DNA of 64,000 nt from Deltaproteobacteria bacterium (GCA_029261895.1 JAJDAK010000012.1:28680-92679); one strand, 5' to 3'; positions 1-9,528 are shown, counted from the first letter of the stretch. The notes: generated by a model not told the origin, from the letters alone. A program made the numbers and translations.

Positions 1-720
1 CGCTTGCATCGCGACCTGCTCGAAGAATATCCCGCACGACCGGGTTCATGGCGTGCGATCACTCGCATATCAGAACATTGGAAGCGCAAGGAAAGTCTCG
101 AAACCTGCGAATTGGTACTGCGCACGCTGGGTCAGGTGCCAGCAGCCGATGCCGAATTGGAGACCCGCGCTCCGCTGGTAGACATCCACCCTTCATCGAA
201 TCCCAATGTGCGAGCCGCAACCGAACTGATGGCCGCGTTGGATGAAGCCAACGCGCAGCCACTACCCGGCGGTGCCCCTACCTTCATCGCCCTCCCGGCC
301 GCATTGCAATCCTCGGTTGAATCCATCGTCGGACCCGCGTGGAGTCTCTCCGACGAAGAACTTCGCGCACTCTGGCAACAGCCGGTTGAAACCGTCGCCT
401 CTGTGCTCGAAACCTTACCTTGGAAAATCAAGCGACGACTTCGCAAAGCGTTTAGCGCGGTCGAAAATGGCGCCTTAGGCGAGCTCGAAACCGAACCGTG
501 GCGAGAAGAAGTCCTCGCACAGGCGGCCGGGATCGCAGTGCAATCTGGCAAACTCGAGCTCAGCGATGCGCTGACACAGCTTCTCGGGCTTTGGCCCGCG
601 ACTCAACGACTCGATCTCAAGAGCGGCGGCAATCTAGGCACGGCCTTACAACTCTGCCCACCCGCACGCATCCTGCTACTCCGCATCGCCGACGCCACAC
701 TCAAAGGCCTCGGGCTCTAG
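1..720 (+). CDS. Hypothetical protein, probably 5'-truncated by the window edge
   Basis: ORF open from the window start to a stop at 720; no recognised domain. Confidence 0.55.
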   Translation, partial: RLHRDLLEEYPARPGSWRAITRISEHWKRKESLETCELVLRTLGQVPAADAELETRAPLVDIHPSSNPNVRAATELMAALDEANAQPLPGGAPTFIALPAALQSSVESIVGPAWSLSDEELRALWQQPVETVASVLETLPWKIKRRLRKAFSAVENGALGELETEPWREEVLAQAAGIAVQSGKLELSDALTQLLGLWPATQRLDLKSGGNLGTALQLCPPARILLLRIADATLKGLGL

Positions 721-774
721 CACCCTTCAACCTTTCCCATTGCCCCTTGCGCGTTCGATGTAGGTCCTCCGCTC

Positions 775-791
775 ACAAGAGTTGCTCTTGT
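775..791. repeat. Short perfect stem-loop (ACAAGAG-TTG-CTCTTGT)
   Basis: 7-bp arms seen directly after the first CDS; no T-tract follows. Confidence 0.5.
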
Positions 792-816
792 CGAGTTGCC
801 GCAAGCTCGCTGCGAG

Positions 817-960
817 TGGCACCCTCGGATATCTCCGCTCGTGGCCTCGCTGCGCGCGTTCCAGTGGCACCCTCGGATATCTCCGCTCGTGGCCTCGCTG
901 CGCGCGTTCCAGTGGCACCCTCGGATATCTCCGCTCGTGGCCTCGCTGCGCGCGTTCCAG
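817..960. repeat. Tandem repeat, 3 identical 48-bp units (TGGCACCCTCGGATATCTCCGCTCGTGGCCTCGCTGCGCGCGTTCCAG)
   Basis: Three contiguous identical copies: 817-864, 865-912, 913-960. Confidence 0.95.
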
Positions 961-1015
961 TGGAACGCTTGCGCAGATTTCTAGCATCAGAACGCGTGCT
1001 GAATCTGTTGCTATG

Positions 1016-1122
1016 CGAGTTGTGCGGTTCGCGTACGGACCGTCTGCAGCGCGGTTAGAGAGTTTGCTACGGGCTAAGAGTATTCCCGCGCGAAGTAGGT
1101 CCGAAGCGAACTGCGCAACTCG
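1016..1122. repeat. Imperfect inverted repeat upstream of the RAYT-like ORF
   Basis: CGAGTTGTGCGGTTCGCGTACGGACC (1016-1041) is nearly the reverse complement of GGTCCGAAGCGAACTGCGCAACTCG (1098-1122). Confidence 0.7.
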
Positions 1123-1149
1123 ATACGTGCTTCAACAACGACTTTTGTC

Positions 1150-1178
1150 TTGACTTTTCACAAACATCGCCGTATTCT
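1150..1178 (+). promoter_or_regulatory. Sigma70-like promoter for the transposase-like ORF
   Basis: TTGACT, 17-bp spacer, TATTCT, located 9 nt upstream of the ATG at 1187. Confidence 0.5.
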
Positions 1179-1186
1179 ACACATTA

Positions 1187-1840
1187 ATGAGACAGGTAGG
1201 TTTCAAAACAACGGTTGGTTGGGGTGGTTGGCGACCGGGTGCGGGGCGAAAACCGGGTCCGAACCCGCGAATTCGACACGCACCGCGTGACGCCTTTGGT
1301 CGAAACCATCCTTCACATGTCACGCTGAAAGTCCGTAGCGACGTGCCGTCGCTGCGGATCCGCAAATGCGTGATGGAACTTGAACGACGCTTCGCGACAG
1401 CTTCGGAGCGCGGCGACTTTCGACTGGTCCACTACTCCATTCAATCAAATCATGTGCATATGATTGTTGAGGCGACCGGTCCCGAAGCCCTCGGTCGAGG
1501 TATGAAGTCGCTCGCCGCGCGCTTTGCACGTGCGGTGAACCGAGTGTTTCAGCGCAAAGGTTCCGTGCTAGTCGATCGATTCCATTCACGGGCGCTTAAG
1601 ACGCCGCGCGAGGTACGAAATGCTTTGCGCTACGTACTACTCAATACCCAGAAGCACGCCAAGAAAGCGTTGAATCGTTTAGATCCTGCGTCTTCGGCGC
1701 GATGGTTTGATGGTTGGAAGGGTCGGAGACCTGAACTCACCGGACCCCTAGTAGCGGTAGCACAGGCGCATACCTGGTTACTCACCAAGGGTTGGCGACG
1801 ACACGGCTTACTGCAGCTCGAGAGCATTCCCGGCGGTTAG
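1187..1840 (+). CDS. IS200/Y1 HUH transposase-like protein (REP-associated tyrosine transposase type)
   Basis: N-terminal GGWRPGAGRKPG motif, HUH motif NHVHMIVE, downstream Tyr-containing helix (NALRYVLLNTQKHAKKA). Confidence 0.78.
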   Translation: MRQVGFKTTVGWGGWRPGAGRKPGPNPRIRHAPRDAFGRNHPSHVTLKVRSDVPSLRIRKCVMELERRFATASERGDFRLVHYSIQSNHVHMIVEATGPEALGRGMKSLAARFARAVNRVFQRKGSVLVDRFHSRALKTPREVRNALRYVLLNTQKHAKKALNRLDPASSARWFDGWKGRRPELTGPLVAVAQAHTWLLTKGWRRHGLLQLESIPGG

Positions 1841-1859
1841 TCCGCGTCGATTGCCGCGA

Positions 1860-1942
1860 ACCGTCTACAGCGTGGGCAAAGCGTGGCTAGGAGCTAGCGT
1901 CGGCTACGCGCGAAGCAGGTCCGAAGCAAGCTGCACAACTCG
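1860..1942. repeat. Imperfect direct copy of 1039-1122, downstream of the RAYT-like ORF
   Basis: ACCGTCTACAGCG...CGCGAAGCAGGTCCGAAGCAAGCTGCACAACTCG compared with ACCGTCTGCAGCG...CGCGAAGTAGGTCCGAAGCGAACTGCGCAACTCG. Confidence 0.65.
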
Positions 1943-1975
1943 TTAGAGAAACGCGCGAGCTGGGGCTACCCCGAG

Positions 1976-2923
1976 TTAGCGGGCGAGTGCGACGCGGGGT
2001 ACGCGGACTTGTTCGTCGACCTGATCCGGTGCGCTGGTGTTCGCTGCGACTTCGACAGTCCAGCAGCGCGGATTCGCGCGAATTTCGGCCATTAATGCGC
2101 GATGGAGTTCGTGACCGCTACGCATGGTTTTGACATGACCCTGGATCGGCAGACCCAACAATGCGAGGTCACCAATCAGATCAAGTGCCTTGTGGCGAAC
2201 GAATTCATCCGGGAAGCGCAGACCTTCGCGGTTCAGAATCTTGCCACCGTCTACGATGATGGCGTTCTGCAACGAACCGCCGAGACCCAAGCCGTGTGCC
2301 TGAATCTGCTGCACTTCTTTTAGAAATCCGAATGTCCGCGCAGGCGCGATCTCACGCGCGAAATGCTTGGGACGTACAACAAGATTTTGCAGCGCTTGGC
2401 GGCCGATCGCCGGATGCTTGTAATCGATCGAAACCGAAATCTTGAAGTCCCTCGACGGCACAATGCGGGCGTAGCGATTGCCCTCACGCACTTCGATCGG
2501 ACGACGAATCACAAGACGCCGCTGCTCTCGGCGCTGAGGACTCAGCCCCGCCTGTTGAATCAGATAAACAAAGGGCGCGGCACTTCCATCCATGATCGGA
2601 AGTTCGGGACCGTCGACCTCAACGGTGCAATTATCGACCCCCATCCCGCGGAGCGCAGCAATCAGATGCTCGACCGTCTGCAGCTCGACCCGCCCGTTAC
2701 CGAGCGTGGTCGCGAGGCGGGTATCCGTCACCCACTCTGGACGCGCCGGAAAGCGGACTTCCCGGTCTAGATCCGTTCGTACAAAGAGAACGCCGGTACC
2801 CGCGGCCGCCGGCCGCAGCACCAAATCCACCGGCTTGCCACTGTGCAGGCCGATGCCCGTACACTGAACTCGGCTCGCAAGTGTGTGTTCAACTCGTCTG
2901 AGCACATCGCCCCCTCTATCCAC
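1976..2923 (-). CDS. lpxC: UDP-3-O-acyl-N-acetylglucosamine deacetylase
   Basis: LpxC motifs TGIGLHSGKPV, VEHLIAALRGMGVDNCTVEVDGPELPIMDGSAAPF; GTG start inferred at 2923 because the upstream ORF extension is not LpxC-like. Confidence 0.93.
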   Translation of the reverse strand: MDRGGDVLRRVEHTLASRVQCTGIGLHSGKPVDLVLRPAAAGTGVLFVRTDLDREVRFPARPEWVTDTRLATTLGNGRVELQTVEHLIAALRGMGVDNCTVEVDGPELPIMDGSAAPFVYLIQQAGLSPQRREQRRLVIRRPIEVREGNRYARIVPSRDFKISVSIDYKHPAIGRQALQNLVVRPKHFAREIAPARTFGFLKEVQQIQAHGLGLGGSLQNAIIVDGGKILNREGLRFPDEFVRHKALDLIGDLALLGLPIQGHVKTMRSGHELHRALMAEIRANPRCWTVEVAANTSAPDQVDEQVRVPRVALAR

Positions 2924-3100
2924 GTCCCATTCGGCCCCTACGAACCTCGGCAGGCCTATCGACACCGCGACTCTGCCGCGTTGCGTCGAACCCGCATCAA
3001 TATTGCAAAGACCGTTCCAACCCCAGCGATAACCTTCGGGGGGGTACGCTGGGTTCGAATCGATAGTGAATGCGATCCTTCGAGGCAAGCCTGGGCTGGT

Positions 3101-3119
3101 TTATCCACAGCAATCCACA
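3101..3119. promoter_or_regulatory. Two DnaA-box-like 9-mers in the lpxC leader
   Basis: TTATCCACA (3101-3109, matches TTATNCACA) and CAATCCACA (3111-3119, degenerate). Confidence 0.45.
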
Positions 3120-3145
3120 GATGTGCCACCCAGTCCAAGGTGATC

Positions 3146-3174
3146 TTTATATTACACCGTGACGAATTTGTCAC
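3146..3174 (-). promoter_or_regulatory. Sigma70-like promoter for lpxC, overlapping a near-palindrome
   Basis: On the minus strand GTGACA, 17 bp, TATAAA; GTGAC-gaattt-GTCAC (3159-3174) overlaps the -35. Confidence 0.5.
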
Positions 3175-3188
3175 AGCCTTGGGCGGGA

Positions 3189-5801
3189 TCAGCTAGCCGG
3201 CGTGCGACCGGAAAGCCGGTCGATCTCGTCGAGGATGTCTTGGGCGGTCTGGAAGCGCGCCTCAGGGTCCTTCTCAAGTAGACGAAGAATGATCCGCTCG
3301 ATTGCTCCTGGGAGCTCCGGATTGGCTTCTCGCGGGCTCGGCGGCGCTGTATGGACATGATGGTAAGGCACATTTCCACGCTGAAACGGCAGTTCCCCTG
3401 TTGAGAGCTCAAAGAGTGTGACCCCGAGTGAGTAGAGATCGGTCCGATGGTCCACGTTGCGACCTAGGGTTTGCTCGGGAGACATGTAAAACGGCGTTCC
3501 GGAAACCAGGGTGGTGGCATTCCGGACCTCTTCCATCAGTTTCGCCAAGCCGAAGTCCATGATTTTGACCTGCTTGTCTTGGGTCCACATGGTGTTGGCC
3601 GTTTTCACGTCGCGATGCACCACACGTCTCGAATGGGCGTAGCCAAGCGCCTCGGTCATCTGACGCAGAATATAAATCACCCCGCCGGGAGCGATCGCAC
3701 CGCGCCGTTGCACGATTTCCTTCAAAGTCGTGCCGTTCACATATTCCATCGCGAGATAAAATCCGTGCTCTGAATCTCCGGCGTCGTAGACCGTCACGAT
3801 ATTCGGGTGATTGAGTTGCGCGGCCGCTTTGGCTTCGCGGAGAAAATTCTTAAGTGCGTTGGGGTTTTGTCGCAGTCCTTCGGGCAAAACCTTGAACGCC
3901 ACCTCACGCTCCAATACCGAATCCCGCGCAAGATAAACCACACCCATGCCGCCGCGACCGAGTTCCCGAATCAATTCGTAGCGCTGGCCGCTGCTCCCCA
4001 CCGTGGTATTCGAAGGCACGGTATCGACCGAATTCGACGGCGCTTGCTGGGCGTTGCGTTTCGCTTTGACGGCTTCGATGCGCTGGGCGACATCCGCGTG
4101 GTGATAGTCAAAACTGAGCACACGCTCGAAGGCTTCAACGGCGCGATCGAACTCTTCGCGCTTTTCATACGCGACTGCGAGTTGGAAATGCGCCGAGACG
4201 TTGGCACGCGTTACCTCGCCATCTCCGACCGATTGTTCGTACTTGCGGATCGACAGGCTCTCCATGCCTTTTCCGCCAAAGAGCTCACCGAGCATGAAAC
4301 ATGCTTCTTTGAATTCCGAACAATCAGACTCCACCATCTGAAGCAGGCGAATGGCTTCGTCGGTGAGGCCGCGCTCCGCATATGCTTTACCTGCTTCGAA
4401 CGCGCGGCCGGCCTGCTCCAGCGCAGTGGCATACTTGTCCAAGTTCTCGCACTGCAGGTAACACTCGGCGGCGGCGTCAAACTCGCCGCAACTCTCAAAC
4501 GCCTCCGCCGCGCGCTCGATCAATTGCCCGGCACGAAACATTTCCGCAGCCGCCGGATAATCGCCTATGCGCAGATAACACTCGCCGGATTTTTCGAACT
4601 GCTCCAGCCGACGAAATAGATCACCTGCTTCCTGAAACTCGCCGGCTTTCTCGAGATGCTCAACCGCCTTTTCAATTTCTCCCGCATCACGCAGGTGTTC
4701 GCCTAATGCGCGCGCAGAACCGACTTCGTCGCCCATCTTCTCCAGCGCCTTGGCCGCCAGATCACCGCGGTTACAGCGGAAAAATAGCTCGGCAGCGCGT
4801 TCATACGATCCCGTCTGATATGCGACCTTTGCGGCAGCCGAAAACGCCCCGCCGCGCACGTAGATCGCTTCCGCTTCGTCAAAGCGCTCCAGGTCAGCGA
4901 GCAATCCACCGGCCTTTTTTGCCAGGCTGCGCAGTTCACGCGCCTTCTCGTCAGTCGTTGCTGCACCACCGCCCTCTTCGTCGAAAGCTTCGATCAAAGA
5001 TTGCGCGGCTTCGGCTTTACGACCCGCTTTCAGAAAAGCTTTGGCTGCGTGGCGAGTGAAGCCGATCGCTTTGTAACAACGCCCTGCATCGGCATGCTTG
5101 TTCGCGCGCTCGTACATCTCACCGGCAATAGAGTTCTTCTGAGCCTTCAAGTAGCACGCGGCCGCTGCTTCGAAGTTCTCCAAGCGAGCGTAAATGGCAC
5201 CCGCCGACTCCGGACGCTCGGCATTCAGATAGAGCTCCGCCGCCTCCTCGAACCGGTTTTGGTCGTGACGCACTTCGGCCGCACGATGAAAGAATTCATG
5301 CGCCACGAAAAGATCTGCGGCTTCGTCGCGCAAACCTTTAGCTAGCAGCAGCTCGCCCGCGTCATCGACGCGTCCCTCTTTCGCCAGCACCTCAGCCTGC
5401 TTCAGCGAACGCTTCCGTTCTTTCTTCGAGGTGATGAGCGTGCCCGAATTTGCGGACTGCTTTTCCGCAAACTCAGCAGGAGGCTCCCACGGTTTACGCG
5501 GCCAGACGGCGAAGAGAAATAGAAACAGCGCAATGCCAAAGACAGCACCCCAAACCTCGGCGCGACCCAACACTCGTGCGGAGGTAAATCCGCGGTCGAG
5601 ATGCGCGCGTAGCGCTTCGACTTCCCCTTCCGTCGCCTGACTTTCCTCGGGATTAATATAAGCGTCGAAGAGTTCGTGACCCCGTTGTCGAACGGTTTCA
5701 AACTCTTCGTCGCTCAGTCCATCTGCCATCAAGCCAAACAGGCCCGGAACGAGCAGAAGAATAGCGAGTAGAAACGCAGTTATACGAAGGACGGCGCGCA
5801 C
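3189..5801 (-). CDS. Membrane-anchored TPR/superhelical-repeat protein with C-terminal Ser/Thr protein kinase domain
   Basis: Two N-terminal hydrophobic segments, many degenerate TPR-like repeats, then kinase motifs GRGGMGVVYLARD, VAFKVL, HRDVKTAN, DFGLAK, SPEQ. Confidence 0.93.
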   Translation of the reverse strand: MRAVLRITAFLLAILLLVPGLFGLMADGLSDEEFETVRQRGHELFDAYINPEESQATEGEVEALRAHLDRGFTSARVLGRAEVWGAVFGIALFLFLFAVWPRKPWEPPAEFAEKQSANSGTLITSKKERKRSLKQAEVLAKEGRVDDAGELLLAKGLRDEAADLFVAHEFFHRAAEVRHDQNRFEEAAELYLNAERPESAGAIYARLENFEAAAACYLKAQKNSIAGEMYERANKHADAGRCYKAIGFTRHAAKAFLKAGRKAEAAQSLIEAFDEEGGGAATTDEKARELRSLAKKAGGLLADLERFDEAEAIYVRGGAFSAAAKVAYQTGSYERAAELFFRCNRGDLAAKALEKMGDEVGSARALGEHLRDAGEIEKAVEHLEKAGEFQEAGDLFRRLEQFEKSGECYLRIGDYPAAAEMFRAGQLIERAAEAFESCGEFDAAAECYLQCENLDKYATALEQAGRAFEAGKAYAERGLTDEAIRLLQMVESDCSEFKEACFMLGELFGGKGMESLSIRKYEQSVGDGEVTRANVSAHFQLAVAYEKREEFDRAVEAFERVLSFDYHHADVAQRIEAVKAKRNAQQAPSNSVDTVPSNTTVGSSGQRYELIRELGRGGMGVVYLARDSVLEREVAFKVLPEGLRQNPNALKNFLREAKAAAQLNHPNIVTVYDAGDSEHGFYLAMEYVNGTTLKEIVQRRGAIAPGGVIYILRQMTEALGYAHSRRVVHRDVKTANTMWTQDKQVKIMDFGLAKLMEEVRNATTLVSGTPFYMSPEQTLGRNVDHRTDLYSLGVTLFELSTGELPFQRGNVPYHHVHTAPPSPREANPELPGAIERIILRLLEKDPEARFQTAQDILDEIDRLSGRTPAS

Positions 5802-5851
5802 CTAGGAACAATCGTCTTAAGCGCATCCCATGTTGAGGGTTTCAGGCTGCG

Positions 5852-6613
5852 CTAATTTGCAGCGCCCAGTTCCAACGCCCGCATCAGCAACCGGGCGGCA
5901 AATACGACGACCATCACCACCAAAATAGGACGGATTAAGCGCTCACCGCCTTTCGCGCCCGCGCGCCCGCCGACGTAGCCACCCAGCGCCGAACCGGCTG
6001 CGAGTACCGCCCCATGACCAAAAACGACCTTGCCATGCCAGATGAACAGCCCAAGCGACACAGCCGTCAACGCTGCGATCAAGACCACCTTGATACTGTT
6101 CGCTCGTACGAGATCGAAGCCCCCCACCAGCACCAACGCAAAGATCAGCGGGATGCCGAGCCCGGCCTGAAACGCACCCCCGTAGAGTCCCACGAGAAAG
6201 TAGATCGCGGCTTCGCCCACTCGGGAAGGTTTGACCGCATGCGCACTCGGTTTCGGATTGCGCACGATGACGGGCAACATTCCCAGCATGATCAATGCAA
6301 ACGCGATTTCGAACGGTCGCTCCGGAATCACGGCGGCGGCCCATGCGCCAAGCCCCGCACCGACGAGCGTCGGCGGCAACACCCGCATGGCCGGCCGGAG
6401 ACCCGAATAACCCTCCTGCCGAAAACCCGCCACTGCAGCCAGGTTCTGCGTGAAGACCGCGAGTCGGTTGGTTGCATTCGCCACCGTGGCGGGCAATCCC
6501 ATGAACACGAGTAACGGCACCGTGAGAAACGAGCCGCCACCGGCCAAGGTATTGATGAAACCCGCAACCGCACCGCCGATGAAAAGAATCAGCGCTTCGG
6601 GAATCGACGGCAC
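5852..6613 (-). CDS. TauE/SafE-family sulfite exporter-like membrane protein
   Basis: Multi-TM protein; GAVAGFINTLAGGGSFLTVPLLVFMGLPATVANATNRLAV is typical of TauE/SafE; GTG start inferred at 6613. Confidence 0.85.
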   Translation of the reverse strand: MPSIPEALILFIGGAVAGFINTLAGGGSFLTVPLLVFMGLPATVANATNRLAVFTQNLAAVAGFRQEGYSGLRPAMRVLPPTLVGAGLGAWAAAVIPERPFEIAFALIMLGMLPVIVRNPKPSAHAVKPSRVGEAAIYFLVGLYGGAFQAGLGIPLIFALVLVGGFDLVRANSIKVVLIAALTAVSLGLFIWHGKVVFGHGAVLAAGSALGGYVGGRAGAKGGERLIRPILVVMVVVFAARLLMRALELGAAN

Positions 6614-6614
6614 C

Positions 6615-7661
6615 TTAGATGAGCTTGGATTGACGCAGCGACGGCGGTGATACGCCAAGCTTCGGCGCACGAATATCGAAGTGATCGTAGGCCCGTTGCG
6701 TGGCGACCCTGCCGCGCGGCGTGCGATCCAAATACCCCTCCTGAATCAGGAACGGTTCGTAGATGTCTTCGATGGTTCCGCGATCTTCGCCCGTCGCGGC
6801 GGCCAACGTATCGATACCCACCGGCCCGCCCGCATACTTCTCAATCAGGGTCAGCAGCAGTTCTCGATCCATGCGATCGAAACCCGCACTATCGACCTCA
6901 AGCCGCGTCAGCGCATGCTTCGCCATCGCCAAATCAATGATGCCGGTACCCTCGACTTGGGCGTAGTCACGTACGCGCCGTAAGAGTCGGTTCGCGATAC
7001 GTGGCGTGCCACGGGACCGATTCGCAATCTCAACCCCACCGTCGTCGTCCATCGACACACCGAGAATGCTGGCACTGCGCCTTAGAATCCTAATAACATC
7101 GCTGGGTGGGTAGTAGTTGAGGCGTGCGATCACACCGAAACGATCACGAAGCGGCGCACTCAAAAGTCCTGCGCGTGTCGTCGCGCCCACCAAGGTGAAC
7201 CGAGGCAAATCGATTTTCACGGTTCGCGCAGACGGACCTTGCCCAATAATCAGGTCGAGTTTGAAGTCCTCCATCGCCGGATACAGGATCTCTTCAATCG
7301 CAGGACTCAAACGATGGATCTCGTCGATAAAGAGCACTTCGCCGGGTTCCAAGTTCGTAACAATCGCCGCAAGGTCACCCGCTCGTTCCAAGACGGGCCC
7401 CGAGGTCACCCGCATGGAAACACCCATCTCCAGCGCAAGCACATGCGCCAACGCAGTTTTCCCTAAACCCGGCGGACCGTAAAACAATGCATGATCGAGA
7501 GTGTCGCCACGATCACGAGCCGCCTGCACGAATATGCGCAGGTTTTCACGCGTGATGTCCTGACCGATGAACTCATCGAAAGTTTTCGGCCGCAGCTGGT
7601 CTTCGACGCCGCGTTCGACTTCCAACGAGTCCGCATTCACCGTTTCATCCCGCTGCGACAC
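6615..7661 (-). CDS. ruvB: Holliday junction branch migration ATPase RuvB
   Basis: [12 protein letters not shown], Walker [24 protein letters not shown]. Confidence 0.97.
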   Translation of the reverse strand: MSQRDETVNADSLEVERGVEDQLRPKTFDEFIGQDITRENLRIFVQAARDRGDTLDHALFYGPPGLGKTALAHVLALEMGVSMRVTSGPVLERAGDLAAIVTNLEPGEVLFIDEIHRLSPAIEEILYPAMEDFKLDLIIGQGPSARTVKIDLPRFTLVGATTRAGLLSAPLRDRFGVIARLNYYPPSDVIRILRRSASILGVSMDDDGGVEIANRSRGTPRIANRLLRRVRDYAQVEGTGIIDLAMAKHALTRLEVDSAGFDRMDRELLLTLIEKYAGGPVGIDTLAAATGEDRGTIEDIYEPFLIQEGYLDRTPRGRVATQRAYDHFDIRAPKLGVSPPSLRQSKLI

Positions 7662-8235
7662 GCAATGCCTCCCGAATCAATACCTCGAGCGGAGGCGGCT
7701 CAGACGCGCCATCGAGCGCGGCACGCACCGCCTTTTCCGCTTGGCCGCGTGGATATCCCAGATTCATCAACGCGGAAACGGTTGCGCCTTCAACACCCTC
7801 AGATGGGCCACGTTCGATCTCTCCATCCACGAGATCTTTCACGCGATCACGAAGATCCACGAGAATGCGCTCCGCGGTCTTGGTCCCGACTCCTGGAATG
7901 CCGCAGAGTGCAGCGAGATCACCGTCGCGAATCGCTTGAACGAAACGCGGCACGGGCAAACCGGAAAGGATCGCGAGCGCGAGTCGCGGCCCGACGCCGT
8001 TGATGCGTATGCAAAGACGAAAAACCGTGCGCTCGAAGTCAGTCAGAAATCCGTAGAGCTGAAATACATCTTCACGCACATGGGTGTGGACGTGGAGCCG
8101 TACCTCGCCGCCCGGTTCGGGTAGTTCAAGAAAGGTCGAAAGCGGAATACGGACTTCGTAGCCGACGCCATTGACGTCGACGATCAATTCTTCGGGCCGC
8201 TTTTCGGCGAGTCGCCCCGCCAATGCACCGATCAT
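7645..8235 (-). CDS. ruvA: Holliday junction branch migration protein RuvA
   Basis: MIGALAGRL start, HhH regions ([34 protein letters not shown]); synteny with ruvB/ruvC. Confidence 0.95.
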   Translation of the reverse strand: MIGALAGRLAEKRPEELIVDVNGVGYEVRIPLSTFLELPEPGGEVRLHVHTHVREDVFQLYGFLTDFERTVFRLCIRINGVGPRLALAILSGLPVPRFVQAIRDGDLAALCGIPGVGTKTAERILVDLRDRVKDLVDGEIERGPSEGVEGATVSALMNLGYPRGQAEKAVRAALDGASEPPPLEVLIREALRVAAG

Positions 8236-8747
8236 GGTTCCAACCTCGTGTTTCCCCGTACGTTCGGTTTCGCCCGTCGGAGCGACCCCACCGTATGAGC
8301 ATGACAGACCGCGACCGCTAGCGCATCCGCTTCGTCCTTCGACGGCTGTTTCTTCAAACTGAGAATGCGTTGAACCATCATCTGAACCTGCGACTTCGCC
8401 GCCCCACCGTAGCCCACAACAGCGTTTTTGACGGCCGTGGGCGCGTATTCAGTCGTGGGCAATGCAAGCAGACCACAGACGCCAAGCGCCACGCCGCGTG
8501 CCTGCGCGAGCAGCAATGCGGAACGCACGTTGCGATGCGAAAAGACGGCTTCCAACGCAGCCGTTTCAGGCCCCCATTTCGTCACGATAAGATCAAGTTC
8601 GCGATGGATCCGCGCCAGGCGGTCGGCGAGTTCGCCGTCGCCAGTACGGATCACGCCGCTCGCGAGCCAGCGCAATGTCGAACCATTACGCTCAATCACA
8701 CCGTATCCGGTGATACGCGAACCCGGATCGATACCCAAAACGCGCAT
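8232..8747 (-). CDS. ruvC: Holliday junction resolvase RuvC
   Basis: MRVLGIDPGSRITGYGVIE, AALEAVFSHRNVRSALLLAQARGV, SKDEADALAVAVCHAH. Confidence 0.96.
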   Translation of the reverse strand: MRVLGIDPGSRITGYGVIERNGSTLRWLASGVIRTGDGELADRLARIHRELDLIVTKWGPETAALEAVFSHRNVRSALLLAQARGVALGVCGLLALPTTEYAPTAVKNAVVGYGGAAKSQVQMMVQRILSLKKQPSKDEADALAVAVCHAHTVGSLRRAKPNVRGNTRLEP

Positions 8748-8772
8748 GGACCCCCCGTCCGCGCTGACTGAC

Positions 8773-9528
8773 CTAGTTGCCGCCCGCAGCCTGCATCAAC
8801 TCTTCTTCTGAAATATCAAAGTTGGCGTAGACCTGCTTCACATCTTCGTGCTCATCGAGGCCTTCGAAGAGTTTTATCATCGTCTGGGCTTCCTTGCCCG
8901 TAAGGCTGACGGTTGTCTGCGGCAACATCGAAATCTCGGCGCTCGGTGAGGTGAAGTTCTGTGCTTCCAACGCCTCGCGCACACGATCGAAGCCCTCCGC
9001 TGCGGTATGAATCTCGATCGTCCCGTTCTCTTCGACAATATCCTCTGCGTCGGCTTCCATTGCGGCTTCCATCAACGCATCTTTGTCGACTTCGCCGATG
9101 TCGAAGACCAAGACGCCTCGCTTATCGAATAGATACGCGACGCATCCCGAAGCGCCCAGGTTACCGCCATATTTGCTGAACAGATGGCGCACGTCTCCAG
9201 CCGTCCGGTTGCGATTGTCCGTCAGCGTGTCGACGATCACCGCCGCCCCGCCGGGTCCATAGCCCTCATAGCGAATTTCGTCGAAGGTCTCGCCTTCGAG
9301 CTCGCCGGTTCCCTTCTTGATGGCACGCTCAATATTGTCCTTGGGCATATTGGCGGCGCGCGCCTTGCCCACAGCGAGCCGAAGCCGCGGATTTGCATCG
9401 GGATCACCGCCACCACAGCGCGCAGCCGTCGTCAGCTCACGAATCAACTGGGTGAAGATTTTGCCTCGCTTGGCATCCACGACGCCCTTCTTGCGTTTGA
9501 TCGTTGACCATTTGGAGTGACCGGACAT
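8773..9528 (-). CDS. yebC: YebC/PmpR-family transcriptional regulator/translation factor
   Basis: [32 protein letters not shown] start at 9528; adjacent to ruvCAB as commonly seen. Confidence 0.96.
   Translation of the reverse strand: MSGHSKWSTIKRKKGVVDAKRGKIFTQLIRELTTAARCGGGDPDANPRLRLAVGKARAANMPKDNIERAIKKGTGELEGETFDEIRYEGYGPGGAAVIVDTLTDNRNRTAGDVRHLFSKYGGNLGASGCVAYLFDKRGVLVFDIGEVDKDALMEAAMEADAEDIVEENGTIEIHTAAEGFDRVREALEAQNFTSPSAEISMLPQTTVSLTGKEAQTMIKLFEGLDEHEDVKQVYANFDISEEELMQAAGGN

Noticed and set aside
817-960. CRISPR array
   Set aside because: Units are contiguous with no spacers and no cas genes nearby; this is a plain tandem repeat.
498-1153. ORFs 498-1058, 782-1153, 796-984 (+) and 727-987 (-) as protein-coding genes
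   Set aside because: They exist mainly because the 48-bp repeat is stop-free and a multiple of 3; they conflict with each other and show low-complexity translation.
3101-3119. Chromosomal replication origin
   Set aside because: Only one consensus plus one degenerate DnaA box, no AT-rich unwinding region and no dnaA/dnaN/gyr genes nearby.
3807-4619. ORF 3807-4619 (+)
   Set aside because: Antisense shadow ORF of the TPR-kinase gene; the opposite strand has clear kinase/TPR motifs.
6014-6514. ORF 6014-6514 (+)
   Set aside because: Antisense to the TauE/SafE-like gene, with biased His/Arg/Gln-rich composition typical of shadow frames.
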